Shown here: positions 1 to 7,469 of the stretch, one piece after another | Layout of the letters: each line of letters opens with the position of its first letter | Numbering within the stretch: the first letter of the stretch is position 1 | From: CAZVVT01 sp964630595 | Lineage (GTDB): Bacteria; Chlamydiota; Chlamydiia; Chlamydiales; VFKH01 | Direction of reading: 5' to 3' | Assembly: GCA_964630595.1 (NCBI GenBank) | Contig: CAZVVT010000004.1 | Coordinates: 1-64,000 of the forward strand | Length of the DNA: 64,000 bases | Position numbers and translations under genes: made by a program | Notes under the pieces: generated by a model | The model's input: only the letters and a program-made list of their open reading frames with translations | The model's database searches: none | What the model was told of the DNA's origin: nothing

Positions 1-516
1 CCACTCTTTCTTCGAAAGAGCTTTCAGCGCTTCGCTTAAAGAGACAGCAGACTGCATGAGGAGAGAGACAGTCGATAAAACGGGTGCCGCGGCAAAGAGA
101 GAGGCAAAACCAATAACGGTGGCGACAACAATCGCTGTGCGCTGTGCAAGAGCTACGGCGCCTTTTGCTTGCGAGGCGGACAGAACGCCGGTTGCCATTC
201 CAATCACTCTGGAACCTGCAAGACCTACCAAACGCGTTAAGGGGATCACTGCTAAGACGGCAAAGACGGCTTGTGCAACCGTTGCAGCCAGATGCGCTTT
301 TGCGATGCGATCTACTGGAGCGGCAGCAACCTTTTTGGGTAGAAGAGAATCAGCCTCAGTAAATTCGCTAACGGCAGTGGCTTTCAGCGCTTTTTGAGCT
401 AAAAGGGGAACTTGATCATCGGGAGTAACGCCTGGGCGCTTTCGAGTCAAAGAGGCATCGAGTGCAGTGCGGTTATAGACTGGGCCTTGAAGAAGATTCT
501 GCGCTCCGGTAGTCAT
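1..516 (-). CDS. Inc-like membrane protein, 3' end beyond window
   Basis: The minus strand is open from an ATG at 516 to the window edge (172 codons) with no stop, so the C-terminus is missing. A GGAGG ribosome site lies about 9 bases upstream (526-530). The first ~70 residues are polar; two long hydrophobic stretches follow at about 75-112 and 126-154. Paired hydrophobic lobes of this kind are typical of chlamydial inclusion-membrane (Inc) proteins, which are exported by type III secretion. That is an inference from shape, as I recognise no family. A -10 box lies at 549-554. Confidence 0.75.
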   Translation of the reverse strand, partial: MTTGAQNLLQGPVYNRTALDASLTRKRPGVTPDDQVPLLAQKALKATAVSEFTEADSLLPKKVAAAPVDRIAKAHLAATVAQAVFAVLAVIPLTRLVGLAGSRVIGMATGVLSASQAKGAVALAQRTAIVVATVIGFASLFAAAPVLSTVSLLMQSAVSLSEALKALSKKEW

Positions 517-548
517 AATCAATTGCCTCCGTTTAGATTACTAAAACA

Positions 549-554
549 ATTATA
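549..554 (-). promoter_or_regulatory. -10 box for the Inc-like gene at 1-516
   Basis: The minus strand reads TATAAT here, about 32 bases before the ATG. This leaves a short leader that contains the GGAGG site. No convincing -35 box lies at 16-18 bases; the nearest TTTACA is 20 bases upstream. Confidence 0.4.
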
Positions 555-626
555 GCCCAGTTCTTTAAAAATTTTGTAAAGATACAATAATTTAAGTAAT
601 TGATAACCAGTGTGATACAATACTGA

Positions 627-2120
627 TCACATGGCTGTTGCGAACATTGTTCGCTTTTGGAATTCGCCTAAGAGGGTGGTGCCGAGGTCTGAAAAGCGCC
701 CTGGAGGGATTAGAGTTGAGAGAGCTTTGTCCTCATCGAGGGTGGCGTTCATTTCCGCAGCGAGTTCCGCGCTCTGGATAGAGGCGGAGATCTCGTTGTC
801 TTTGCGGCAACTGCGTGTACCCAAGTTAAAGGAACCGATCAGGAGTGTTTTGCCGTCAATTACGGTCACCTTTTTATGGAAAATAGTTTTGGATACGTTG
901 TATTCGTATATGTCGGCTTGGGGGAAGAGACGGTAGAGCTTGCGAGAAGCATAGACCCAAAACCCGGCTGTCCAGATAGAGGCGCTATTGGTAATCAGCT
1001 CAATCTTTATCCCTTTGTCGTGGCGCTCTTTGAGAGCTGTCAAGACTCTTTTCGAGGGGCAGAAGTAGGGGTTGGCGATGCGAATGGTTGCTGTAGCCGA
1101 CTGGATTGCGCGTACGAATTGGTCTTCGCAGTCATTGAAATGAGAATCCAGATTACTGATGCGCACATCCACCAAAGCTTCCTTGTAGGGAAGGGCGAGA
1201 AGAGACTCTTCTCGTACAGTGGGCTCTGTGTAGAAGTTTCTCGCTGGCTTGTTGACGCGGGCTTGCCAGAGTGCGAATAGCTGATAAAATTGCTTTCGCA
1301 TATCGCGTACTTTCAGGCCCTCTATGACAGCATCTTGATCTCGCCAAGCAGAGGGAAGCACGTAGTCGGCGGCAGTTCCTGTGCTCGAAGGTGCTGGCTC
1401 TGGATGAGTTCCCGAGTGGTTCCAGGAGTCGTATAGCGCAGAACCGCCGAAAATCGCGCACTTGCCGTCGACAGCGAGCATTTTAACGTGCTGCTCATAG
1501 GAGTAGATTGCGGGGAAATCGCTTAAGTCAGAACGCACATCAAAGAATTGGACGTGCATGAGTGTGGGATAGGTCTTCTCTAGAGCCTCAATGCGCTTTT
1601 TAATCGCCGAAGACATGCCCTGGTTGCTCACCAAAAGAAACACTTTTACGCCGGCCTTCATACGCTCTTCAAGGGCGTCTAGGGCCTGTTCACCGACTTC
1701 ACCCGACAGATAGTTGGGAGAAAATTCGATACACTCTTGGGCCTTTCTGATCAGCTCTAGCTTGAGCTGAATCGATTCTTTGGAATCTTTCGGAATGTAG
1801 ATTTGGTTTGGCGTAGGGGTGCGGTCGGCGGGTACAAACCCTAAAGCCAAATAATCGATGAACTTAGGTCGTACGTGGTACTGGACTGCACCCAATCCCA
1901 CGGAGAGGGCGAAAGCGGCCACAACGGCAGCAATGACAATGGTTCCAATACCGCACGTAGCAGCGCAAATGCCGAGGGTCACAGCAATGATTGCAAGGTC
2001 AGAAAGGGCCGATAGGGCACACTCTCGCACGCGGGAATCGTTAGCGGTGCGGGAAGCCCTAAGATCCGCTAGGTCCCTAATGGGTTGGGCTGGGTCTGAG
2101 TGAATAGGTGCTGTTGCCAT
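627..2120 (-). CDS. Phospholipase D family protein (two HKD motifs)
   Basis: The 497-residue product has two HxKxxxxD catalytic motifs: H211/K213/D218 (HVKMLAVD) and H415/K417/D422 (HKKVTVID). Each is followed by the usual small-residue GGS or GSFN stretch. This is the layout of PLD-superfamily phosphodiesterases and cardiolipin synthases, which act on phospholipid head groups. Residues about 38-80 hold a long hydrophobic region, so it is probably membrane-anchored. Chlamydiae carry several PLD-family proteins of unknown substrate. The start ATG has no ribosome site but sits 7 bases after a TACAAT box. Both active-site halves are intact, so it is probably active. Confidence 0.88.
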   Translation of the reverse strand: MATAPIHSDPAQPIRDLADLRASRTANDSRVRECALSALSDLAIIAVTLGICAATCGIGTIVIAAVVAAFALSVGLGAVQYHVRPKFIDYLALGFVPADRTPTPNQIYIPKDSKESIQLKLELIRKAQECIEFSPNYLSGEVGEQALDALEERMKAGVKVFLLVSNQGMSSAIKKRIEALEKTYPTLMHVQFFDVRSDLSDFPAIYSYEQHVKMLAVDGKCAIFGGSALYDSWNHSGTHPEPAPSSTGTAADYVLPSAWRDQDAVIEGLKVRDMRKQFYQLFALWQARVNKPARNFYTEPTVREESLLALPYKEALVDVRISNLDSHFNDCEDQFVRAIQSATATIRIANPYFCPSKRVLTALKERHDKGIKIELITNSASIWTAGFWVYASRKLYRLFPQADIYEYNVSKTIFHKKVTVIDGKTLLIGSFNLGTRSCRKDNEISASIQSAELAAEMNATLDEDKALSTLIPPGRFSDLGTTLLGEFQKRTMFATAM

Positions 2121-2127
2121 ATGAATA

Positions 2128-2133
2128 ATTGTA
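2128..2133 (-). promoter_or_regulatory. Candidate leaderless -10 box for the PLD gene
   Basis: The minus strand reads TACAAT and the ATG follows after 7 bases, so transcription would begin at or near the start codon. No Shine-Dalgarno site is present. No good -35 box is seen, so this is one of the weaker members of the leaderless set. Confidence 0.35.
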
Positions 2134-2175
2134 CTATTAGTTGGTTAAGTACATATTAAGCCTTGGCAGGGAACA

Positions 2176-2209
2176 GAAAACCCCTCTTAAACTAAAGATT
2201 TAAAAGGGG
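2176..2209 (-). terminator. Rho-independent terminator of rpsO
   Basis: Downstream of the rpsO stop, the minus strand can form a stem of CCCCT..TTAA against TTAA.AGGGG with a short loop, followed by TTTTCT. It lies 17 bases after the stop codon and separates rpsO from the PLD gene. Confidence 0.75.
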
Positions 2210-2225
2210 CAAAATCGGGGATTCT

Positions 2226-2495
2226 TTACTTACGCAGATTAAGGCGCTTAATGAGGTTTTTGTAACGCTCTGTGTTGGTCGAATTGAGGTAGTCCAGCAG
2301 CTTTCTGCGCTGACCGACCAATTTCAAAAGGGCCAGGCGGGCGCCGTGGTCTTTAGGGGTGTTTTTGAGGTGGTCTGTCAGTTCCGTGATACGTTCGGTT
2401 AAAATCGCAATCTGTACGTCTGCTGAGCCCGTGTCCTTCTCGTGGAGTTGGAACTTCTTTGTGATTTCCTCTTTCGTGCTCTTATCTAACGACAT
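2226..2495 (-). CDS. rpsO: 30S ribosomal protein S15
   Basis: The 89-residue product matches S15 over its full usual length. It has the conserved central helices (LTERITELTDHLK, then DHGARLALLKLVGQRRKLL) and ends in a basic tail. S15 binds the central domain of 16S rRNA early in small-subunit assembly. The ATG is preceded by AGGAG. It is divergent from tadA, the same neighbour as in Chlamydia. It has its own promoter, a leader of about 55 bases containing a small hairpin, and a terminator, so it is probably transcribed alone. Confidence 0.98.
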   Translation of the reverse strand: MSLDKSTKEEITKKFQLHEKDTGSADVQIAILTERITELTDHLKNTPKDHGARLALLKLVGQRRKLLDYLNSTNTERYKNLIKRLNLRK

Positions 2496-2524
2496 GAGTT
2501 CTCCTGTAGCTTGGCGACTGTTGT

Positions 2525-2538
2525 AGGTCCTTTGACCT
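2525..2538 (-). promoter_or_regulatory. Small hairpin in the rpsO leader
   Basis: AGGTC and GACCT pair around a 4-base loop in the untranslated leader, about 30 bases before the start codon. S15 represses its own translation through leader structures in several bacteria. Whether this short stem does so here is a guess. Confidence 0.3.
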
Positions 2539-2559
2539 AAAAATAGATATCAAACGATA

Positions 2560-2589
2560 ATTCTACCCCATTCCGGGGGATGTTTTCAA
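2560..2589 (-). promoter_or_regulatory. rpsO promoter
   Basis: The minus strand reads TTGAAA (2584-2589), an 18-base spacer, then TAGAAT (2560-2565). This is a good housekeeping-type promoter. It reaches to within 8 bases of the divergent tadA start. Confidence 0.65.
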
Positions 2590-2596
2590 GGGAAAA

Positions 2597-3061
2597 ATGG
2601 CAATTTCGGCTGATGACCAACGCTTTATGCAGGCGGCTCTTAAGGAAGCTCGAGCCGCTTTCCAAGAGGGAGAAGTCCCCGTGGGCGCCGTCATTGTAAA
2701 GAATGGGCAAATCCTGGCGCGGGCCCATAATAGAGTAGAACAGCAGAAAAATGCCACTGCTCATGCAGAGCTGCTTGCCATTGCAGAGGCCTCTCGCCTT
2801 GTGGACAACTGGCGTTTGACGGGATGTACCCTCTATTCCACCCTCGAGCCCTGCATTCTCTGCGCGGGGGGCGCGCTGCTATCGCGGCTGGACCGCATCG
2901 TTTATGCGGCGAAAGATATGCGACATGGGGCTTGCGGCACCATTGTGGACGTCTTTTCTCCCTTCGCGATCCACCACCTCCAAGTTGAGGGCGGCGTGCT
3001 GGAGGGGGAATCCGCACAATTGCTGAAGGACTTTTTTAAGGCGTGTCGCGCCAGTTCCTAA
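2597..3061 (+). CDS. tadA: tRNA-specific adenosine deaminase TadA
   Basis: The 154-residue cytidine/deoxycytidylate deaminase-fold protein has zinc and catalytic motifs HAE (H56, E58) and PCxxC (P85, C86, C89). TadA deaminates the wobble adenosine of tRNA-Arg(ACG) to inosine, which is needed to read CGC and CGA codons. A length near 150 and the ILCAGG context fit TadA better than a free cytosine deaminase, the older label used in Chlamydia. An AAGGGA site precedes the ATG. The last 26 bases overlap the tail of the convergent rhomboid-like gene. Confidence 0.95.
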   Translation: MAISADDQRFMQAALKEARAAFQEGEVPVGAVIVKNGQILARAHNRVEQQKNATAHAELLAIAEASRLVDNWRLTGCTLYSTLEPCILCAGGALLSRLDRIVYAAKDMRHGACGTIVDVFSPFAIHHLQVEGGVLEGESAQLLKDFFKACRASS

Positions 3062-3722
3062 TTTCCACAACTTTGCCCTTGCGGACATTTTTTGCGCCCC
3101 TCTTTTTTACGAAGGGCCACTCGGCTTTAAAAAGAATTTTTGCCACGATCACGCCGGCAATCACTCCACTCGCATCGGCCAAGATCTGCATGTAACGCTC
3201 ATTGGCGAGGTGAGAGATGATATCGAGCCCAAAAAAGAGCAGCAGGATTGTTTTGGGTTCGATGGGGATGAGACCGAAGAGGGCGACTTTCAGATGGGGT
3301 TCGGAGAGAAGCCAGATCACCAGCAAGCTATAGATGAGGGGCGAGGGGCCCAGCACCAGGCCATTGTAGCCGCTGAGAATGAGGATGGCGAGGCAGATAC
3401 CCGCCGTAATTAGAGTCGTTAGAAGGACGGCTAGGCTTGTCTTGAGCAGGCGGTGTTTGGCGATGAGGGTTGTCGTGATGAACCAGAGTAAAAATCCAGA
3501 AAACACCAGCGACATGAGCCAGGAGAAGGTAAACCCTTCAGGAGCGTACAGGGCAAAGGGGAAGGTCAGGAGCTGCCAGGGGGCGAAATGGGCCCAGGAT
3601 AGTCCCAGGGTGCCGCTTAAGCCCCAGTTCATGGAAATCAGGGAGACGACAACGAGTAGAGGGACAAAAGGGGAATTCCTAAACACAACCATCAGTATAA
3701 CCTTTGCTTGAGATTTTCTCAT
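3036..3722 (-). CDS. Rhomboid-like membrane protein, catalytic residues apparently lost
   Basis: The 228-residue protein has about six hydrophobic segments. The rhomboid pattern can be followed: PWQLLTFPF near residues 48-56 resembles the L1-loop region, GPSPLIYSLL (125-134) sits where the GxSG serine motif is expected, and ADASGVIAG (182-190) sits where active enzymes have AHxxGxxxG. The histidine position carries D183, and the HxxxN element of the second helix reads FSWLMS. It is therefore probably a pseudoprotease. A second possible start lies at residue 11. It is divergent from rpmE and convergent with tadA. Confidence 0.7.
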   Translation of the reverse strand: MRKSQAKVILMVVFRNSPFVPLLVVVSLISMNWGLSGTLGLSWAHFAPWQLLTFPFALYAPEGFTFSWLMSLVFSGFLLWFITTTLIAKHRLLKTSLAVLLTTLITAGICLAILILSGYNGLVLGPSPLIYSLLVIWLLSEPHLKVALFGLIPIEPKTILLLFFGLDIISHLANERYMQILADASGVIAGVIVAKILFKAEWPFVKKRGAKNVRKGKVVEIRNWRDTP

Positions 3723-3736
3723 CAGGTGATTATGCT
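3708..3736 (+). promoter_or_regulatory. rpmE promoter, near-leaderless
   Basis: TTGAGA (3708-3713), a 17-base spacer and TATGCT (3731-3736). The rpmE ATG at 3747 starts 10 bases after the -10 box and there is no Shine-Dalgarno sequence. The transcript would have a leader of about 0-5 bases. The -35 box lies inside the first codons of the divergent rhomboid-like gene. Confidence 0.6.
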
Positions 3737-3746
3737 ATCCCCCATT

Positions 3747-4076
3747 ATGAAGCAAGATATCCATCCTGAGTACAGAGAAGTTCTTTTTGTAGATTCCTCC
3801 AACGGCAGCCGTTTCCTATGCGGCAGCTCAGTAAAGACGAACAAGACCGAAAAGCATGAGGGGAAAGACTACCCCGTTGTTTTCGTCTCCGTCTCTTCTG
3901 CCTCCCATCCTTTCTTTACAGGATCGAAGGGTCTGATTGACACCGAGGGCCGCTTGAAAAAGTTCGAAAACCGCTACAAGAAAGTAGAAGAGCAGCGCCA
4001 AGCAGCAGCTGCAGCGGCGCTTGAAAAAGAGCAAGAGTCCAAGAAGAAAAAAGGTAAATCCGCAAAAGCTAAGTAA
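3747..4076 (+). CDS. rpmE: 50S ribosomal protein L31 (type B)
   Basis: The product of about 109 residues begins MKQDIHPEYREVLFVD, the standard L31 N-terminus. It lacks the four zinc-binding cysteines of type A L31, so it is the type B, zinc-independent form. From about residue 75 it has a charged, alanine- and lysine-rich tail (KKKKGKSAKAK). In-frame starts exist further upstream, but this one gives the family N-terminus. It sits just after a promoter with almost no leader. It heads the row leading to prfA, as in Chlamydia. Confidence 0.93.
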   Translation: MKQDIHPEYREVLFVDSSNGSRFLCGSSVKTNKTEKHEGKDYPVVFVSVSSASHPFFTGSKGLIDTEGRLKKFENRYKKVEEQRQAAAAAALEKEQESKKKKGKSAKAK

Positions 4077-4087
4077 CAAGACAAGCA

Positions 4088-5155
4088 ATGCTTAGTAAAG
4101 CCGTTGAGCTGCTCGCAAAAATCCCTGAATTGGAGCAGCAGCTCTCCGATCCCGCCATTTTTAGCGATCAAAAATTGGTGAAGAGCGTTAGCCAGGAGCA
4201 CTCCTGGTTGATGCAGGTGAAAAACATCGTTGATCGCATCGATGTCATCGATCAATCTCTTGCGCAATCCCGAGAAGCACTGAAAACAGAGACCGACCAT
4301 GATATGGCAGGTCTTTATCGCGAAGAGATGGAAGGGCTGGAAAAAGAGCGCAAAGATCTTCACGAAACGCTCGAACGCCTTTTAGTTCCCCCCGATCCAA
4401 CCGACAATTTGAACACCATCGTTGAAGTGCGCGCCGGCACGGGCGGTGATGAGGCCGGCATTTTTGTAGGCGATTTAGTGCGCATGTACCAGATGTATGC
4501 GACGAAGATGAAGTGGAAGTGCGAAATTCTCTCCGCTTCTGAATCGGAACATGGCGGTTACAAAGAGGCCTTCATGGTGATGTCGGGACCTGCTGTCTAC
4601 CGCTACATGAAGTTCGAGGGCGGAACCCACCGCGTACAGCGCGTTCCCGCTACAGAGGCACAAGGGCGTGTGCACACTTCAGCAGCCACCGTGGCCGTGT
4701 TAGCAGAGCCCGAAGATGATGGCACAACCGCCATCGACGAAAAAGATTTGCGTATCGATACCTACCGCTCCTCCGGGGCGGGTGGGCAACACGTCAACAC
4801 CACAGACTCCGCTGTACGCATCACACACGTACCCACAGGCGTTGTTGTCTACTGCCAAGAGGAGCGCAGCCAGCACAAAAACAAAGAGAAGGCGATGCGT
4901 CTTTTGAAAGCGAAGATTGCCGAAGAAGAGCGCCGCAAGCAAGAGCAGGCAATGGCCGCTGCACGCAATGCGCAAGTGGGTTCAGGAGATCGCTCTGAGC
5001 GCATTCGCACCTACAACTTTCCGCAAAACCGACTGACCGACCACCGCGTGGACTTGACGGTCTATAATCTGGACGGCGTGATGGATGGGGCGTTGAAGCC
5101 GATTTCCGAAGCGCTGATCGCCCACCACCACCAACGACAGCTTGAAGCTCTCTGA
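4088..5155 (+). CDS. prfA: Peptide chain release factor 1
   Basis: The 355-residue product has the class-I release factor GGQ motif (232-234 in SSGAGGQHVN), which triggers peptidyl-tRNA hydrolysis. It has PAT (187-189) in the codon-recognition loop, the PxT signature of RF1 that reads UAA and UAG, rather than the SPF of RF2. Length is normal. It lies 11 bases after rpmE and overlaps prmC, whose product methylates the GGQ glutamine, by 14 bases. The pair is probably translationally coupled. Confidence 0.98.
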   Translation: MLSKAVELLAKIPELEQQLSDPAIFSDQKLVKSVSQEHSWLMQVKNIVDRIDVIDQSLAQSREALKTETDHDMAGLYREEMEGLEKERKDLHETLERLLVPPDPTDNLNTIVEVRAGTGGDEAGIFVGDLVRMYQMYATKMKWKCEILSASESEHGGYKEAFMVMSGPAVYRYMKFEGGTHRVQRVPATEAQGRVHTSAATVAVLAEPEDDGTTAIDEKDLRIDTYRSSGAGGQHVNTTDSAVRITHVPTGVVVYCQEERSQHKNKEKAMRLLKAKIAEEERRKQEQAMAAARNAQVGSGDRSERIRTYNFPQNRLTDHRVDLTVYNLDGVMDGALKPISEALIAHHHQRQLEAL

Positions 5156-5897
5156 TCTCATTCACCGTTTTGTACAAGCGGGCATAGAAAGCCCTCGCGC
5201 GAATGCAGAGGCACTGGCTCGTCATGTGCTGCAGTGCACGCGCGCGGAGCTGCTCCTTAAGGAGGAGCTGCTCGATATGGAAGAGCTTGTGCAGCGCCGT
5301 CTCAACCATGAACCGGTGGATTACATCATTGGGTCCAAAGAGTTTTTTGGCAGCACGTTAGAGATTACTCCCGACGTTTTAATCCCCCGTCCTGAAACGG
5401 AGTACATGATCGAATTGATCGCCAAAAAAGACTGGTCAGGGGCCCGCATTCTCGATCTTTGCTGCGGCAGCGGGGCGATCGGCATTGCTCTCAAGCGGCT
5501 CTTCCCGACAGCTGAGGTGACGTGCTCGGATGTTTCGCAGCCGGCTTTAGAGGTCGCCAGGCGCAATGGAGCCCGAGTAGTACATAGTTTTTTTTTGAAT
5601 GATGTGGGGGGACCCTATGATTTGGTGGTCTGTAACCCTCCCTATGTCACGGAAAGAGAGTGGCGGCAGCTGCAGCCCGAGGTCCGTGACTGGGAGCCAA
5701 AGAGTGCTCTGGTGGCTCCTGAGGAGGGGATGTACTTCTACCGCCTCCTAGCGGAAAACCGTCCTGCTGCCCATCTTTGGTTGGAGTATGCTCCGCAGCG
5801 GCCAGTGGCCCATTTGTTCGAAGCAGTTGGCTATCAATGCGCCCAGCACTGCGATCTTGCAGGTAGAGGTTGTTTTTTAGAGGCGACTCTTCTATAA
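5142..5897 (+). CDS. prmC: Release factor glutamine methyltransferase PrmC
   Basis: The 251-residue SAM-dependent methyltransferase (formerly HemK) modifies the glutamine of the release factor GGQ motif. It has a SAM-binding motif LDLCCGSGAIGIAL (104-117) and the catalytic NPPY (165-168). The N-terminal helical domain that binds the release factor is present. It is slightly shorter than typical PrmC (about 275-290). The best start is a TTG at 5142 overlapping the prfA end. No clear ribosome site is visible, so coupling to prfA translation is likely. Confidence 0.95.
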   Translation: MKLSDLIHRFVQAGIESPRANAEALARHVLQCTRAELLLKEELLDMEELVQRRLNHEPVDYIIGSKEFFGSTLEITPDVLIPRPETEYMIELIAKKDWSGARILDLCCGSGAIGIALKRLFPTAEVTCSDVSQPALEVARRNGARVVHSFFLNDVGGPYDLVVCNPPYVTEREWRQLQPEVRDWEPKSALVAPEEGMYFYRLLAENRPAAHLWLEYAPQRPVAHLFEAVGYQCAQHCDLAGRGCFLEATLL

Positions 5898-5898
5898 T
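5870..5898 (+). promoter_or_regulatory. Promoter in the prmC tail for ffh
   Basis: TTGTTT (5870-5875), a 17-base spacer and a consensus TATAAT (5893-5898) overlapping the prmC stop codon. The ffh ATG follows 14 bases after the -10 box with no Shine-Dalgarno site, giving a leader of roughly 8 bases. This would allow the ffh-to-rnhB genes to be transcribed separately from rpmE-prfA-prmC. Confidence 0.55.
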
Positions 5899-5912
5899 TT
5901 GCCTGCATTTTC

Positions 5913-7205
5913 ATGATCACCGAAACGTTTTCTAAACTCATTGCCTCTTTGACCGGCTCGAAAAAGCTGACCGAGGAGAATATTGCGGATGCGATCCGTG
6001 ATGTTCGCCTGGCGCTGCTCGACGCCGACGTGAGTTATCCGGTGGTCAAAGAATTCGTTCGGCGTGTGAAGGAAAAGGCGGTCGGGCAGGCCGTCATCAA
6101 GTCGGTGGAGCCCGGCCAGCAGTTTGTGAAGCTCATTCACGATGAGCTGGTTGCTTTAATGGGTAGCGTTGAGGCGAAGCTGGAACTGAAAGGTCATCCC
6201 GCCGTCATTATGTTGTGCGGGCTGCAAGGGTCGGGAAAGACGACGCAGGCGGCGAAGCTGGCTCTCTATGTGAAGAACCAGCTGAAAAGAAAACCCTTGT
6301 TGGTGGCTTGTGATTTGCAGCGTCCGGCGGCTGTAGAACAGCTGCAGGTGCTCGGCAAGGCCATTGACGTACCGGTATTGACAGGAGAAGATCCTGTTTC
6401 AACAGCGAAGAAGAGTTTGACTGTTCCTGGCGTCGATGTGGTGATTTTGGATACGGCGGGTCGTTTGCATATCGACACTGCGCTGATTGAAGAGCTTAAG
6501 GCAATTGCTAAAGTAGCGGGACCGGGAGAGGTGCTCTTGGTCGCCAATGGTGCTTTGGGGCAAGCTTCTTGCGCCATTGCGGAAGAGTTTCATAAGGCTG
6601 TTGGGTTGACGGGCGCGATTCTGACGATGCTGGATGGTGGTGCGCGTGCGGGAGCGGCGCTTTCCATTCGCGAAGCAACGGGCGTGCCGCTCAAGTTTGA
6701 AGGGATTGGGGAGAAAGTCGGAGATCTGCAGCTTTTCCATCCCAAGTCGATGGCTGATCGTATTCTGGGCATGGGCGACACGATCAACTTGGTCAAGAAG
6801 GCGAAAGAGCATTTTGACGAAGGCGAAGCCAAGAAGCTCGAAGAGAAGTTGATGAAGGCGACCTTTACCTTCGAAGATTATTTGAAGCAGATGGGCATGG
6901 TGAAGAAGATGGGTTCGATTGGCTCTCTTCTGAAGATGCTGCCGGCGCAGATGCCGGTTCCCGATATGGATGACAAGAAGTTTGGCCGCATGGAGGCGAT
7001 GATTTTATCGATGACGCCCCGCGAGCGCAACTTGGCCGATGAACTTACGATCCCGCGCAAAAAGCGGGTTGCTCGGGGCAGTGGCAATAGCCTCGATGAG
7101 GTCAATCGTTTGGTGAAGAGTTTTCATCAGGCGCGTGATTTTTTTAAAAATATGCCCAGTCAAAAGAGCATGGAAAAAGTACTTGGAGGAATGAAATGGC
7201 GCTAA
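5913..7205 (+). CDS. ffh: Signal recognition particle protein Ffh
   Basis: The 430-residue SRP54-type GTPase binds signal sequences and 4.5S RNA and hands ribosomes to FtsY. The N domain is followed by the P-loop GLQGSGKTT (103-111), DTAGR (180-184) and the methionine-rich M domain, including SIGSLLKMLP and KKRVARGSG. Two G-domain motifs differ from the usual: the expected DAMTGQ reads NGALGQ (212-217) and the guanine-specificity motif TKLD reads TMLD (238-241). The gene overlaps rpsP by 10 bases. Confidence 0.97.
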   Translation: MITETFSKLIASLTGSKKLTEENIADAIRDVRLALLDADVSYPVVKEFVRRVKEKAVGQAVIKSVEPGQQFVKLIHDELVALMGSVEAKLELKGHPAVIMLCGLQGSGKTTQAAKLALYVKNQLKRKPLLVACDLQRPAAVEQLQVLGKAIDVPVLTGEDPVSTAKKSLTVPGVDVVILDTAGRLHIDTALIEELKAIAKVAGPGEVLLVANGALGQASCAIAEEFHKAVGLTGAILTMLDGGARAGAALSIREATGVPLKFEGIGEKVGDLQLFHPKSMADRILGMGDTINLVKKAKEHFDEGEAKKLEEKLMKATFTFEDYLKQMGMVKKMGSIGSLLKMLPAQMPVPDMDDKKFGRMEAMILSMTPRERNLADELTIPRKKRVARGSGNSLDEVNRLVKSFHQARDFFKNMPSQKSMEKVLGGMKWR

Positions 7206-7462
7206 AGATTCGCATGAGACGGCAAGGCGCAAGAAACCGTCCCTTCTACCGTTTGGTAGTAACCGACATCCGCACGAAACGTGATGGTGCCTATCTTGAG
7301 AACGTGGGTTGGTATGATCCCATGGCTGCGCAAGAGAGCAACTGTCTGTTGAAAGCGGACCGCATCCGTCATTGGTTGAGCGTGGGAGCGATTGCTTCCG
7401 ACAACGTAATGAACCTGGTGAAGCGTTGCGCACCTGAATTGGCGGCCGATCTACGCAAGTAG
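7196..7462 (+). CDS. rpsP: 30S ribosomal protein S16
   Basis: The 88-residue product has the S16 N-terminus (LKIRMRRQGARNRPFYRLVV) and the GWYDPM segment. S16 stabilises the 5' domain of 16S rRNA. Its start lies inside the end of ffh, preceded by GGAGG, and trmD begins 7 bases after its stop. The order ffh-rpsP-trmD-rplS is widely conserved in bacteria and complete here. Confidence 0.97.
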   Translation: MALKIRMRRQGARNRPFYRLVVTDIRTKRDGAYLENVGWYDPMAAQESNCLLKADRIRHWLSVGAIASDNVMNLVKRCAPELAADLRK

Positions 7463-7469
7463 AGCTACC

